Shown here in pieces: positions 7,814 through 14,276 of a stretch of DNA of 15,461 bases (positions are counted from its first letter, which is position 1; each line of letters begins with the position of its first letter). The translations under genes and the position numbers were made by a program. The notes under the pieces were generated by a model, which searched no databases, had not been told where the DNA came from, and saw only the letters and a list, made by a program, of their open reading frames with translations. The stretch comes from JAHDCE01 sp051275765 (GTDB lineage: Bacteria > Bacteroidota > Bacteroidia > Chitinophagales > Saprospiraceae), in the NCBI GenBank assembly GCA_051275765.1, contig JBNMOV010000067.1:1-15461 (forward strand). The letters run 5' to 3'.

Positions 7814-8462
7814 TTACTTCAGTTTTTTCAAAGTAGTTTCAATATCTACTACCACTTTTTTCTGAGCCTCAATCTCCACTTGCTTACTATTCTGAGCTTC
7901 TAAATTCTGCTTGATAGCTTCCTTAGCTTCTAAAAAAATTGCTCAAACTTAACAATGTCGCTTTCCTTCTTTTACTAATCCTTTTGGTCTTTATCCAAGT
8001 CCTTCAAAACCTTTTGCTACACTTTCAAATCCTCTTCCACAGAAGCAACTGAAACGCTCAATGCAAAATCATTCAACATTTTTTCTACAGCAGCTATTTT
8101 GTATCCATGCATTTCAGAATTCAAATAAGCACCACCCAAATCATACCATCCTGCAAGGATAGTATTTTCTCCAGATTGTCTTACAGTAGAATATATATCC
8201 ACAGTATTAGAACTCAAGCTTTCTAGTCTAGAATCATCTGCCAATATTTGACCAGATTTTTTATCCTTCTTTACTTCACTTTATATGCTTTGATGTATTT
8301 TTCCCAAGACCTTTCTACTTCCTTCTGGATAGTAGTTCTCAATTCTAAGGAAAAAGCATTATTCGTTCCCTTACTCATTGGAGCAGGAGCTTCCACAATT
8401 TGTGCAAATGAGGCAAAAATACCAAAAACCATAAATGCTAAAAATAATGTTAACTGTTTCAT
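7814..8462 (-). pseudogene. Decayed secreted coiled-coil protein gene
   Basis: The 5' end is intact: signal peptide MKQLTLFLAFMVFGIFASFAQ, then PMSKGTNNAFSLEL and RSWEKYIKAYKVK before TAA at 8271-8273. The reading resumes in another frame as KKDKKSGQILADDSRLESLS, through NTVDIYSTVRQSGENTILAG and WYDLGGAYL, to TAG 8017-8019. After TAG it continues in frame (QKVLKDLDKDQKD), then hits tandem TAG-TAA (7977-7972). It runs on to an A7 run (7932-7938; T7 on the coding strand), where one more T would restore LEAKEAIKQNLEAQNSKQ and VVVDIETTLKKLK to TAA 7814-7816. Repaired length is about 215 residues: signal peptide, a globular part of about 120 residues, and a C-terminal coiled coil. The pattern agrees with a secreted Bacteroidota family of unknown function that I know only by its look. 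The terminator at 7758-7791 is preserved. Translation to the full product is not possible as written. Confidence 0.85.
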
Positions 8463-8527
8463 AATTAGAAAATTATTTGAGTAATGAGTCAGTAACTTTA
8501 TTTAGAACTATTACTAGTGTTAAATAA

Positions 8528-8564
8528 AAAAGTAAGAAACCCATCTATTGGATTTCTTACTTTT
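8528..8564 (-). terminator. Terminator of the DUF3127 gene
   Basis: A 12-bp stem, AAAAGTAAGAAA (8528-8539) with TTTCTTACTTTT (8553-8564), with two further C-G pairs inside the loop region. On the minus strand it lies 46 nt after the stop codon and is followed by a T-rich tail. It separates this gene from the decayed gene at 7814-8462. Confidence 0.75.
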
Positions 8565-8610
8565 AGACGTAAAATATATAGAGGCTACAAATTAGCCCGC
8601 TAAATAAATG

Positions 8611-8994
8611 TTAAAATGGTAAATCGTCATTGTCATCAAAGCTCTGCTCTTCTGACGCAGCAGGAAACGCACCTTCTTCTGTAGGTGCTGCTGGAGTTTC
8701 AGCTTCAGCTACAACACTTGCAGCATCTATTTTCCAAGCATTCAAAGAATTGAAGTATTTCACTTCTCCTTTAGGGCTAGTCCACTCTCTCCCTCTCAAA
8801 TCAAATGAAACCTTGATTCTATCTGTTTCCTTATGCGTATCCAATACACCACAACGATCTTGTGTCAATTGGAATGAGACGAACTGAGGATATGCTCCAT
8901 CTATCTCTACCACAAATTCTCTTTTCTTAAATGTGTTGGTTACTTGGGCTGTATCAAATTTCTTGAACAACTTACCTTCTACTTCAAAAGACAT
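8611..8994 (-). CDS. DUF3127 protein, OB-fold with an SSB-like C-terminal tip
   Basis: 127 residues. The N-terminal 90 (MSFEVEGKLFKKFDT, FKKREFVVEI, FVSFQLTQDRCGVLD, KVSFDLRGREWTSPKGE, YFNSLNAWKID) match DUF3127, a small Bacteroidota family with an OB-fold like that of single-stranded DNA-binding proteins. Residues 91-117 are an Ala/Glu/Pro-rich disordered linker. The end is SFDDNDDLPF, which copies the acidic hydrophobic tip by which SSB proteins recruit repair and replication enzymes. It is therefore likely to bind single-stranded nucleic acid and proteins that dock on SSB tips. Partners are inferred, not shown. It is not the housekeeping Ssb, whose N-terminus differs. It is a single-gene unit with a terminator at 8528-8564 and a large inverted repeat right before the start codon. 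Confidence 0.88.
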   Translation of the reverse strand: MSFEVEGKLFKKFDTAQVTNTFKKREFVVEIDGAYPQFVSFQLTQDRCGVLDTHKETDRIKVSFDLRGREWTSPKGEVKYFNSLNAWKIDAASVVAEAETPAAPTEEGAFPAASEEQSFDDNDDLPF

Positions 8995-9011
8995 GTATTA
9001 ATCTATTTATA

Positions 9012-9050
9012 ATTTCTAAATAACTTAACTTATTAAAGTTGTTTAGAAAT
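9012..9050. repeat. 15-bp inverted repeat in front of the DUF3127 gene
   Basis: ATTTCTAAATAACTT (9012-9026) faces AAGTTGTTTAGAAAT (9036-9050) with a 9-nt spacer. Only one of 15 positions fails: it is a G.U wobble in a plus-strand RNA and an A/C mismatch in a minus-strand RNA. It ends 17 nt before the DUF3127 start codon and has no T-run on either side, so it does not look like a terminator. It may be an operator or a leader hairpin. Confidence 0.6.
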
Positions 9051-9228
9051 GATTTAATAATCTACTTGTAAGCCATTGATTCCTAAATTCTTTGCCTATT
9101 TTGAATCTCGACTTAGAAATCAAGCACTTACAATCAGTTTTATTAACCACTTTTTAAACAACTCCATTGTAAAAATACAAAAAAGCTAGCTAATGGTTCG
9201 CTTTATAACAGCTTATTTTGGTGTTTCT

Positions 9229-9681
9229 TCAAAAATCATCATGTTCAAAATAACCTTTTTGGAAAAGGACATAAACAAATATTGCCCACATCAATCCTAA
9301 TACCAAATATGCAATCGTAATCCTAGGAGAATAAAAGCCATTTCCAGAGCTAAGGCAAGCAACAAGACTACCCAAATAAAAAAGAACTAAGGATATTGGA
9401 ATAGCAGATCTACCATATTTTTTCGTCCTGTATTCTTTGTGTGTTGTGTTTTTGAATAGGTCCTCATTTTTCCTTGAAAAAGGGTCTGTGATGAAATTGA
9501 TTAAATTCTGAAATCACTACAGCAGTAAAAAAAATAGTCAAATTACCTATAAGGAAATTATAAAAAAAGGTAAATCCATTCGCTTCTCCCGAAGAAATTT
9601 GAAAATAAACATCAATATGAAAGGAAAAAACAACCAGATTACACCAGATATTACTATTTGCCTACAACCGTCATTCTTCAT
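9229..9681 (-). pseudogene. Decayed small membrane-protein gene with three one-base deletions
   Basis: On the minus strand an ATG at 9681 opens MKNDGCRQIVISGVIWLFF and runs into a stop soon after an A7 run (9562-9568; T7 when read as coding). One added T restores YNFLIGNLTIFFTAVVISEF. That frame ends after FFKEK at a T5 run (9467-9471), where one added A gives MRTYSKTQHTKNTGRK. A third run, T6 at 9418-9423, needs one more base to reach KYGRSAIPISLVLFYLGSLV and TIAYLVLGLMWAIFVYVLFQ, ending KGYFEHDDF at TGA 9229-9231. With the three repairs the product is 151 residues with about four hydrophobic helices. I do not recognise the family. No single frame is long, so an ORF caller will probably miss it. 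It is either a true recent pseudogene or a site of sequencing errors in homopolymers. Neighbours are DUF3127 and queE. Confidence 0.65.
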
Positions 9682-9820
9682 TTCGTCTTAGTATTTAGAT
9701 AAAAATAATACTAACTTCATCATATTGTTTCATGAATGCAAGTGTGTGTATAATAATTCATATAAATGAACTAAATGATAACAGGCAAGTTACAAAATCA
9801 CATCATTCCAATAAAGAAAT

Positions 9821-9828
9821 TACCTTTG
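9821..9828 (+). promoter_or_regulatory. -7 promoter box directly before queE
   Basis: TACCTTTG is a full match to the phylum's TAnnTTTG -7 element. The queE start codon begins 4 nt after it. No TTG is found at the expected distance upstream, so only half the promoter is seen. If used, the transcript would be leaderless or nearly so. Confidence 0.5.
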
Positions 9829-9832
9829 TAAT

Positions 9833-10459
9833 ATGGAAACAATAAAAGAAAGAAAAATAGTAAAGTCACTTCCTGTGATGGAACGATTTTATACCATACA
9901 GGGCGAAGGGCATCACCAAGGCAAAGCTGCGTATTTTATTCGCTTAGGAGGATGTGATGTAGGTTGTACTTGGTGTGATGTCAAGGAATCCTGGGATGCT
10001 TCCAAACATCCTAAAATGGACGTGGAAGATTTAGTGGAAGCAGCAGCTAAGTTTCCTTGTAGATTAGTCGTCATTACAGGAGGAGAACCATTGATGTATG
10101 ATTTAACTTATCTTACTCAGCAGTTCCAAGCGGCAGGTTTCAGAACACATGTAGAAACCTCTGGTGCTCATCCACTTTCAGGGAGTTGGGATTGGATTTG
10201 TCTTTCTCCTAAAAAATTCAAATTTCCCTTAGAAGAATTCTACCCTCATGCCCATGAATTAAAAATTATCGTTTTCAATAAACATGACTTTAAATGGGCA
10301 GAAGAACACGCTGCTCACGTCAATGAAAGCTGCACACTCTTATTACAACCAGAATGGAGTAAGGAAAAACAAATGCTTCCCCTTATGATTGATTATGTAA
10401 AAGAAAATCCTCAATGGCAGATTTCTTTACAGACTCATAAATATATGGATGTACCTTAA
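9833..10459 (+). CDS. queE: 7-carboxy-7-deazaguanine synthase QueE
   Basis: 208-residue radical-SAM enzyme that converts 6-carboxytetrahydropterin to 7-carboxy-7-deazaguanine, the ring-building step on the way to preQ0 and queuosine in tRNA. The sequence shows ERFYTIQGEGHHQGKAAYFIRL (substrate-binding start) and the cluster motif GGCDVGCTWCD with Cys41, Cys45 and Cys48 binding the 4Fe-4S cluster. It also has ITGGEPLMYD for SAM binding, HVETSGAHP, and a C-terminal SLQTHKYMDVP typical of the family. The C-x3-C-x2-C spacing is the canonical one. The length is normal for Bacteroidota QueE. Other queuosine genes (queC, queD, queF) are not in the window, so it acts with partners encoded elsewhere. 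The ATG is fixed by the -7 box just upstream. Confidence 0.95.
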   Translation: METIKERKIVKSLPVMERFYTIQGEGHHQGKAAYFIRLGGCDVGCTWCDVKESWDASKHPKMDVEDLVEAAAKFPCRLVVITGGEPLMYDLTYLTQQFQAAGFRTHVETSGAHPLSGSWDWICLSPKKFKFPLEEFYPHAHELKIIVFNKHDFKWAEEHAAHVNESCTLLLQPEWSKEKQMLPLMIDYVKENPQWQISLQTHKYMDVP

Positions 10460-10613
10460 GCTGTTTGGACTTGGCTTCTTAGTGAGTATACCTAAAATCC
10501 ATTTATCCCGTTTTATTATAAAATAATGATCTAAAAAAGACGCTTCTAAATGAATGATTAAACTCCTTACCAACTATAAAAAACAACTTCTAAGATACCA
10601 AAGCTTATATAAA

Positions 10614-10645
10614 TTGTGTATTACACACCACTTAACGTAAATTTG
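10614..10645 (+). promoter_or_regulatory. Promoter of the TPR lipoprotein gene
   Basis: TTG (10614-10616), 21 nt, TAAATTTG (10638-10645) fits the phylum's consensus, with a full -7 match. Transcription should start near 10652, about 27 nt before the ATG at 10679. This makes the upstream in-frame ATG at 10616 an unlikely start, because it lies inside the promoter. Confidence 0.7.
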
Positions 10646-10678
10646 ACATCTATATTTATATACCAAACGATTATTACC

Positions 10679-12133
10679 ATGAACAGAAATTATTATTTTG
10701 CACTGATTATAATTGTACTGACAGTTTGGGCGTGTACGCCTAAAGTTGCTAAGGAAACTGTAGTCAAAGAAGATCCTAAAACAGAAACGCCTACCCCACC
10801 TAAGGAAGAACCAGTAAGGGAAAGTACTTGTCCTACTTTTAAGGATGCTCCGAATGAGGATAAGGCAACTACAGATTACGTCCTCTTAAAAGATGAAATC
10901 AGAGCCAAAAATTACGAAAAAGCACTTCCTATGTGGGAGGAAGTATATGCTAATACACCTGCTGCTGATGGTAGAAGGAATCTAGTATTCATGTGGGGAG
11001 TAGAAATTTATAATGATAAATTCAAAAAGGAAACAGATCCTGCTAAGAAGAAAGCTCATGTAGCCAAAGTAATGGAAATTTATGATGCATTAGCAGAATG
11101 CTATCCTAAGGAAAAAGGATTCGTACAAGGAAGAAAGGCATTCGATATGTATTACAATTATCCAGACAATGCCACACAACAAGAAAAGTACGATCTTTTC
11201 AAAATATCCGTAGATACAGAAGGCATGAAAACACAGCCTTTTGTATTGAATCCTTTTACTGCTTTATTGCGAGAGCAATTCGATACTAAGGCTATCGATG
11301 TCACAGAAGCCAAAAAATATGCTACTCTTATCCAAAAAGTTCTAGATAATGGATTAAAGACTGCAAAGGGTCAACCACTAGCCAATTTTAAATTAGTAGA
11401 AGGTTATGCTCCTTTCAGACTAGCAGAATTTGAATCTACCAAAGGATTCTATGACTGTGATTACTATATGTCCAAATACATACAGGAGTATGAAGATAAT
11501 AAAAATGACTGTGATGTATTGATAGATATTTGCTCTACATTACGTTGGGGAAATTGTCCAGAGGCAGATGCTAAGTTGAAGGAAATCAATGCTGCTTATG
11601 ATAATAATTGCGTAGAGAAGGTTGTCGTAGTTCCTGGCAAGCCAATAGAACCTAGCTGTAACGATTTGCTTCGTGCAGGAGATTTCCAAGGGGCGATAGA
11701 TTGCTTAAAAGCAAAGTATGAATCTACTTCTGATAACGAATGGAAAGGAAAGTATGCTTATTCTATTGGACAGGTTTACTATTCTAAATTCAAGCAATAT
11801 AGTACTGCTAGAACTTGGGCTGAGAAGGCATCTAATCATCTTCCAAGTTGGGGTAAGCCTTATTTATTGATAGGAGACATGTATGCTTCTTCTGGCCCTA
11901 TTTGTGGTCCAGGCACAGGATGGGATAGCCAAGTTGTTCTTTGGCCAGCTATGGATATGTGGAATAAAGCTAAGTCAGATCCATCTACATCAAGTAAAGC
12001 ACAACGTCAGATTAATAAGTATTCACAGTATCTTCCAGAGAATGCTGATGGATTTATGAGAAGCGTAAAAGAAGGCGATTCTTATAAACTTAAATGTTGG
12101 ATCAATAGGACTACTCGTGCTAGATTCAAATAA
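10679..12133 (+). CDS. TPR-repeat lipoprotein, conserved in Bacteroidota
   Basis: 484 residues. The start at 10679 gives MNRNYYFALIIIVLTVWACTPK, a lipoprotein signal peptide with the lipobox ending at Cys19. A longer in-frame start at 10616 would bury this signal and lies within the promoter. After an acidic Pro/Lys/Glu linker (to about 50) come several degenerate TPR-like helical pairs (KNYEKALPMWEEVYANTP, ALAECYPKEKG, ATLIQKVLDNGLKTA, QGAIDCLKAKYEST, SIGQVYYSKFKQYSTARTW). They end in the conserved block GDMYASSGPICGPGTGWDSQ and ENADGFMRSVKEGDSYKLKCWINRTTRARFK. Many Bacteroidota have a protein of this layout with no assigned function. It is probably anchored in the periplasmic face of a membrane and used as a protein-binding scaffold. 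Its transcript ends at the shared terminator. Confidence 0.85.
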   Translation: MNRNYYFALIIIVLTVWACTPKVAKETVVKEDPKTETPTPPKEEPVRESTCPTFKDAPNEDKATTDYVLLKDEIRAKNYEKALPMWEEVYANTPAADGRRNLVFMWGVEIYNDKFKKETDPAKKKAHVAKVMEIYDALAECYPKEKGFVQGRKAFDMYYNYPDNATQQEKYDLFKISVDTEGMKTQPFVLNPFTALLREQFDTKAIDVTEAKKYATLIQKVLDNGLKTAKGQPLANFKLVEGYAPFRLAEFESTKGFYDCDYYMSKYIQEYEDNKNDCDVLIDICSTLRWGNCPEADAKLKEINAAYDNNCVEKVVVVPGKPIEPSCNDLLRAGDFQGAIDCLKAKYESTSDNEWKGKYAYSIGQVYYSKFKQYSTARTWAEKASNHLPSWGKPYLLIGDMYASSGPICGPGTGWDSQVVLWPAMDMWNKAKSDPSTSSKAQRQINKYSQYLPENADGFMRSVKEGDSYKLKCWINRTTRARFK

Positions 12134-12163
12134 TCTTATTCACATTAGAGAACTTTATTTCAT

Positions 12164-12201
12164 AAAAAAATCCGCACTAGAATCTAGTGCGGATTTTTTT
12201 T
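12164..12201. terminator. Bidirectional terminator shared by two convergent genes
   Basis: An 11-bp stem, ATCCGCACTAG (12170-12180) with CTAGTGCGGAT (12184-12194), is flanked by an A-run (12164-12170) and a T-run (12194-12201), so it works on both strands. It ends the TPR lipoprotein gene on the plus strand. On the minus strand its A/T tail overlaps the stop codon of the SH3 gene (12200-12202). Confidence 0.85.
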
Positions 12202-12883
12202 ATTCTTCATCTCCCTCGTTATCTTCATCAGAAATAGAAGGAATCGGATCTTTCAGCCTATCCCATTTAAAATAATGGATTCCTGCACCATAAACCCAAC
12301 CTCTATGTCCTTTTTGAGTTTGGACATAGACCCAAGGCTCGTTGGTAGTTTCTGTACCTATATTGATTCGCTCTCTGAAACCTGTTCTTTTTTCCATGAA
12401 CATAACCTCTTCATTCAATGACAAAGTACTCACGATAGACGAATCCCTGCTAGGGCCTGTTCTCACTTTTAAATCTTGCAATGTAACGTAAAGAGGTGTA
12501 TAACTCCTTCTTGTTCCTCCATTGGCAACAGGATTATTTCTATTCACAACTTCCACATTTCCATTGGACTGAGGTGTGACTGTTGAAGCAACAGCAACCG
12601 TAGGTTCGTTCAAGTCATAAGTTGGTGAATTAGGATTATTGGCAGCAGCAGGAGATAGATTCTCGCCAGTATCTTCCATGTCATCTGACATTGCATTTGG
12701 ATCATTTGTAGCAGGAGACGTAATCCCTTGGGTACTGCATTTGGAAAAAGCCCAAGCAAAAAAGCATAAGAACATCACTGCTACAAACAAGACTTCAAAC
12801 TTGCTGAATTGTTTTGCCTTAGCAGTTAGTGTATCCGTTTTATTTTTAGTGGTTTTTGTAGTAGTTTTCTTCTTTTCAGCCAT
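12200..12883 (-). CDS. Single-pass membrane protein with a periplasmic SH3-type domain
   Basis: 227 residues. A Lys/Thr-rich cytoplasmic N-terminus (1-28) is followed by one membrane helix (about 29-47, FEVLFVAVMFLCFFAWAFS). Next is a long Asn/Pro/Thr-rich disordered linker (about 50-128), then a bacterial SH3 domain at about 131-205 with LYVTLQDLKVRTGPSRDSSI, a typical SH3b opening, and PWVYVQTQKGHRGWVYG. The end is acidic (SISDEDNEGDEE). SH3b domains usually bind cell-wall peptides or proteins, so an envelope anchoring or adaptor role is likely. No enzyme domain is fused to it. It is monocistronic, and its 3' end is shared with the terminator of the convergent lipoprotein gene. Two 13-bp tandem repeats sit just before its start codon. 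Confidence 0.8.
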   Translation of the reverse strand: MAEKKKTTTKTTKNKTDTLTAKAKQFSKFEVLFVAVMFLCFFAWAFSKCSTQGITSPATNDPNAMSDDMEDTGENLSPAAANNPNSPTYDLNEPTVAVASTVTPQSNGNVEVVNRNNPVANGGTRRSYTPLYVTLQDLKVRTGPSRDSSIVSTLSLNEEVMFMEKRTGFRERINIGTETTNEPWVYVQTQKGHRGWVYGAGIHYFKWDRLKDPIPSISDEDNEGDEE

Positions 12884-12889
12884 TATAAT

Positions 12890-12915
12890 ATGTGGTTTTA
12901 GTATGTGGTTTTAGT
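12890..12915. repeat. Two perfect 13-bp tandem repeats before the SH3 gene
   Basis: ATGTGGTTTTAGT occurs at 12890-12902 and again at 12903-12915, followed by a third partial copy (ATGTA). On the minus strand this is the leader just upstream of the ATG at 12883, about 7 nt away. It is a recent duplication. It could change spacing between promoter and start codon. Confidence 0.75.
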
Positions 12916-12919
12916 ATGT

Positions 12920-12944
12920 AATTCGAATTGCATAAAACGCAATT
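12920..12944. repeat. Overlapping small palindromes upstream of the SH3 gene
   Basis: AATTCGAATT (12920-12929) is a perfect palindrome. AATTGC (12926-12931) and GCAATT (12939-12944) form an overlapping inverted repeat with a 7-nt spacer. It lies in the stretch between the divergent SH3 and dprA genes. It may be a binding site for a regulator, but short AT-rich palindromes are common by chance here. Confidence 0.3.
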
Positions 12945-13150
12945 TAGTCAAATAGACCATAACTTGTGTGATAGATTATTTTCTCTTTTCTTAAAAAACG
13001 TTCAGCTTTAGTACTTTGTAGCTTATATTAGTTTTTTTGCTTGAAAAATAAATTTTTTGTTATAAAGTATTAAAATTAAAAACTTTTGTTGAATCTTTGA
13101 AATTGCAAGTCCAAATTTAATGAAAATACAAAAATAACATATACCAGAGA

Positions 13151-14245
13151 ATGTCTGACTTATTATACAAAATTGCTGTTACTAGAATTCCTAATGTAGG
13201 TGCTGTTCTTACTAGACAATTAGTGGCATGGTGTGGTGGCGTAAAAGAAGTTTTCAATACGCCAAAGAAGGAATTACTCAAAATACCAGGCATAGGAAAG
13301 GTGAGCGTTGATAATATTATGAATAAAACTTCTTTTTCTCTGGCAGAAGAAGAACTGAAATTCATTGAAAAAAATAATATAGAAGCCCTTTTTTATCTGG
13401 ATAAAAAATTCCCTCAGCGACTCGTCCATTATCATGACGCACCTTTGATGTTGTATTATAAGGGAAATATGGACTTGAATCACCCTAGGACAGTGGGGAT
13501 AGTAGGAACTAGAAAACCTACAGAACATGGTAAAATCATCTGCCAAGAAATCGTCGAAGGACTGAAAGAATATAATATTTCCATTATAAGTGGACTAGCG
13601 TATGGTATCGATGTCACAGCTCATAAAAAAGCGGTACAAATCAATATTCCTACTATTGGCTGTCTAGGACATGGATTACATATGATTTATCCTGCTGCAC
13701 ATAAAAATGTAGCTAAGAACATGATTAACAATGGCGGATTATTGACAGAATTCACTTCTAAGGAGAAACCAGACGCTCCTCATTTTCCTATGAGAAATAG
13801 AATTATTGCAGGATTGAGTGATGCACTTATCGTGGTGGAAACACCTAAAAGTGGTGGATCAATGATAAGTGCTGAAATGGCGAACAATTACAACAAGGAT
13901 GTATTTGCTGTTCCTGGAAGGTTGAAGGATAATAATTCTTTAGGTTGTAATTTCTTGATAAAAACACATAAGGCACAACTTATAGAAACTGCGGAAGATA
14001 TCGCCTATATCATGAGATGGGAAAAAGGAGCATCTAATAAGCATATTCAAAAGCAGCTTTTCGTAGATTTAAATCCTTTAGAGAAAAAGATCGTGGAAAT
14101 TTTAGCAGCTAAAGATCATGAAGGTATAGACGCTTTGAGCTATCAGACTAGTTTCAGTCAGAGTGAATTGGCAGTGATATTATTGGAATTAGAATTTAAA
14201 GGGATGATCAAGTGTCTTCCAGGTAAGCGATATATGCTTATTTAG
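13151..14245 (+). CDS. dprA: DNA-processing protein DprA (Smf)
   Basis: 364 residues. DprA binds incoming single-stranded DNA and loads RecA during natural transformation; in non-competent bacteria its role is unclear. Layout: helix-hairpin-helix region (TRIPNVGAVL at 11-20 and LKIPGIGKV at 43-51); Rossmann-like DNA-binding domain with TVGIVGTRKPTEHG (114-127), SGLAYGIDVTAHK (147-159), FPMRNRIIAGLSDALIVVE (212-230) and SGGSMISAEMA (234-244), which is the usual SGSLxTA-type loop; C-terminal winged-helix domain (about 307-364). The length is normal for Bacteroidota. The start is the ATG that gives the complete N-terminal domain. It is a single gene, convergent with the phosphatase (31 nt between), and no terminator was seen there. 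No other competence genes are in the window. Confidence 0.95.
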   Translation: MSDLLYKIAVTRIPNVGAVLTRQLVAWCGGVKEVFNTPKKELLKIPGIGKVSVDNIMNKTSFSLAEEELKFIEKNNIEALFYLDKKFPQRLVHYHDAPLMLYYKGNMDLNHPRTVGIVGTRKPTEHGKIICQEIVEGLKEYNISIISGLAYGIDVTAHKKAVQINIPTIGCLGHGLHMIYPAAHKNVAKNMINNGGLLTEFTSKEKPDAPHFPMRNRIIAGLSDALIVVETPKSGGSMISAEMANNYNKDVFAVPGRLKDNNSLGCNFLIKTHKAQLIETAEDIAYIMRWEKGASNKHIQKQLFVDLNPLEKKIVEILAAKDHEGIDALSYQTSFSQSELAVILLELEFKGMIKCLPGKRYMLI

Positions 14246-14276
14246 GCGTCAGACATCAGATATAAGTTGTAGTGAA

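Noticed and set aside
8017..8462. Two separate small genes (8271-8462 and 8017-8244, minus strand)
   Set aside because: They lie in order, join into one secreted-protein pattern across a single frameshift, and share one terminator; they are fragments of one decayed gene.
10616..10678. Longer start for the TPR lipoprotein
   Set aside because: The upstream ATG lies inside the predicted promoter and would place 21 residues before the lipoprotein signal peptide.
12639..12914. Plus-strand open frame of 91 codons opposite the SH3 gene
   Set aside because: It is antisense to the membrane helix and linker of the SH3 protein. Its hydrophobic tail is the mirror of Lys-rich codons.
14246..14276. Terminator between dprA and the phosphatase gene
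   Set aside because: The 31-nt gap shows no stem followed by a T-run in either direction.
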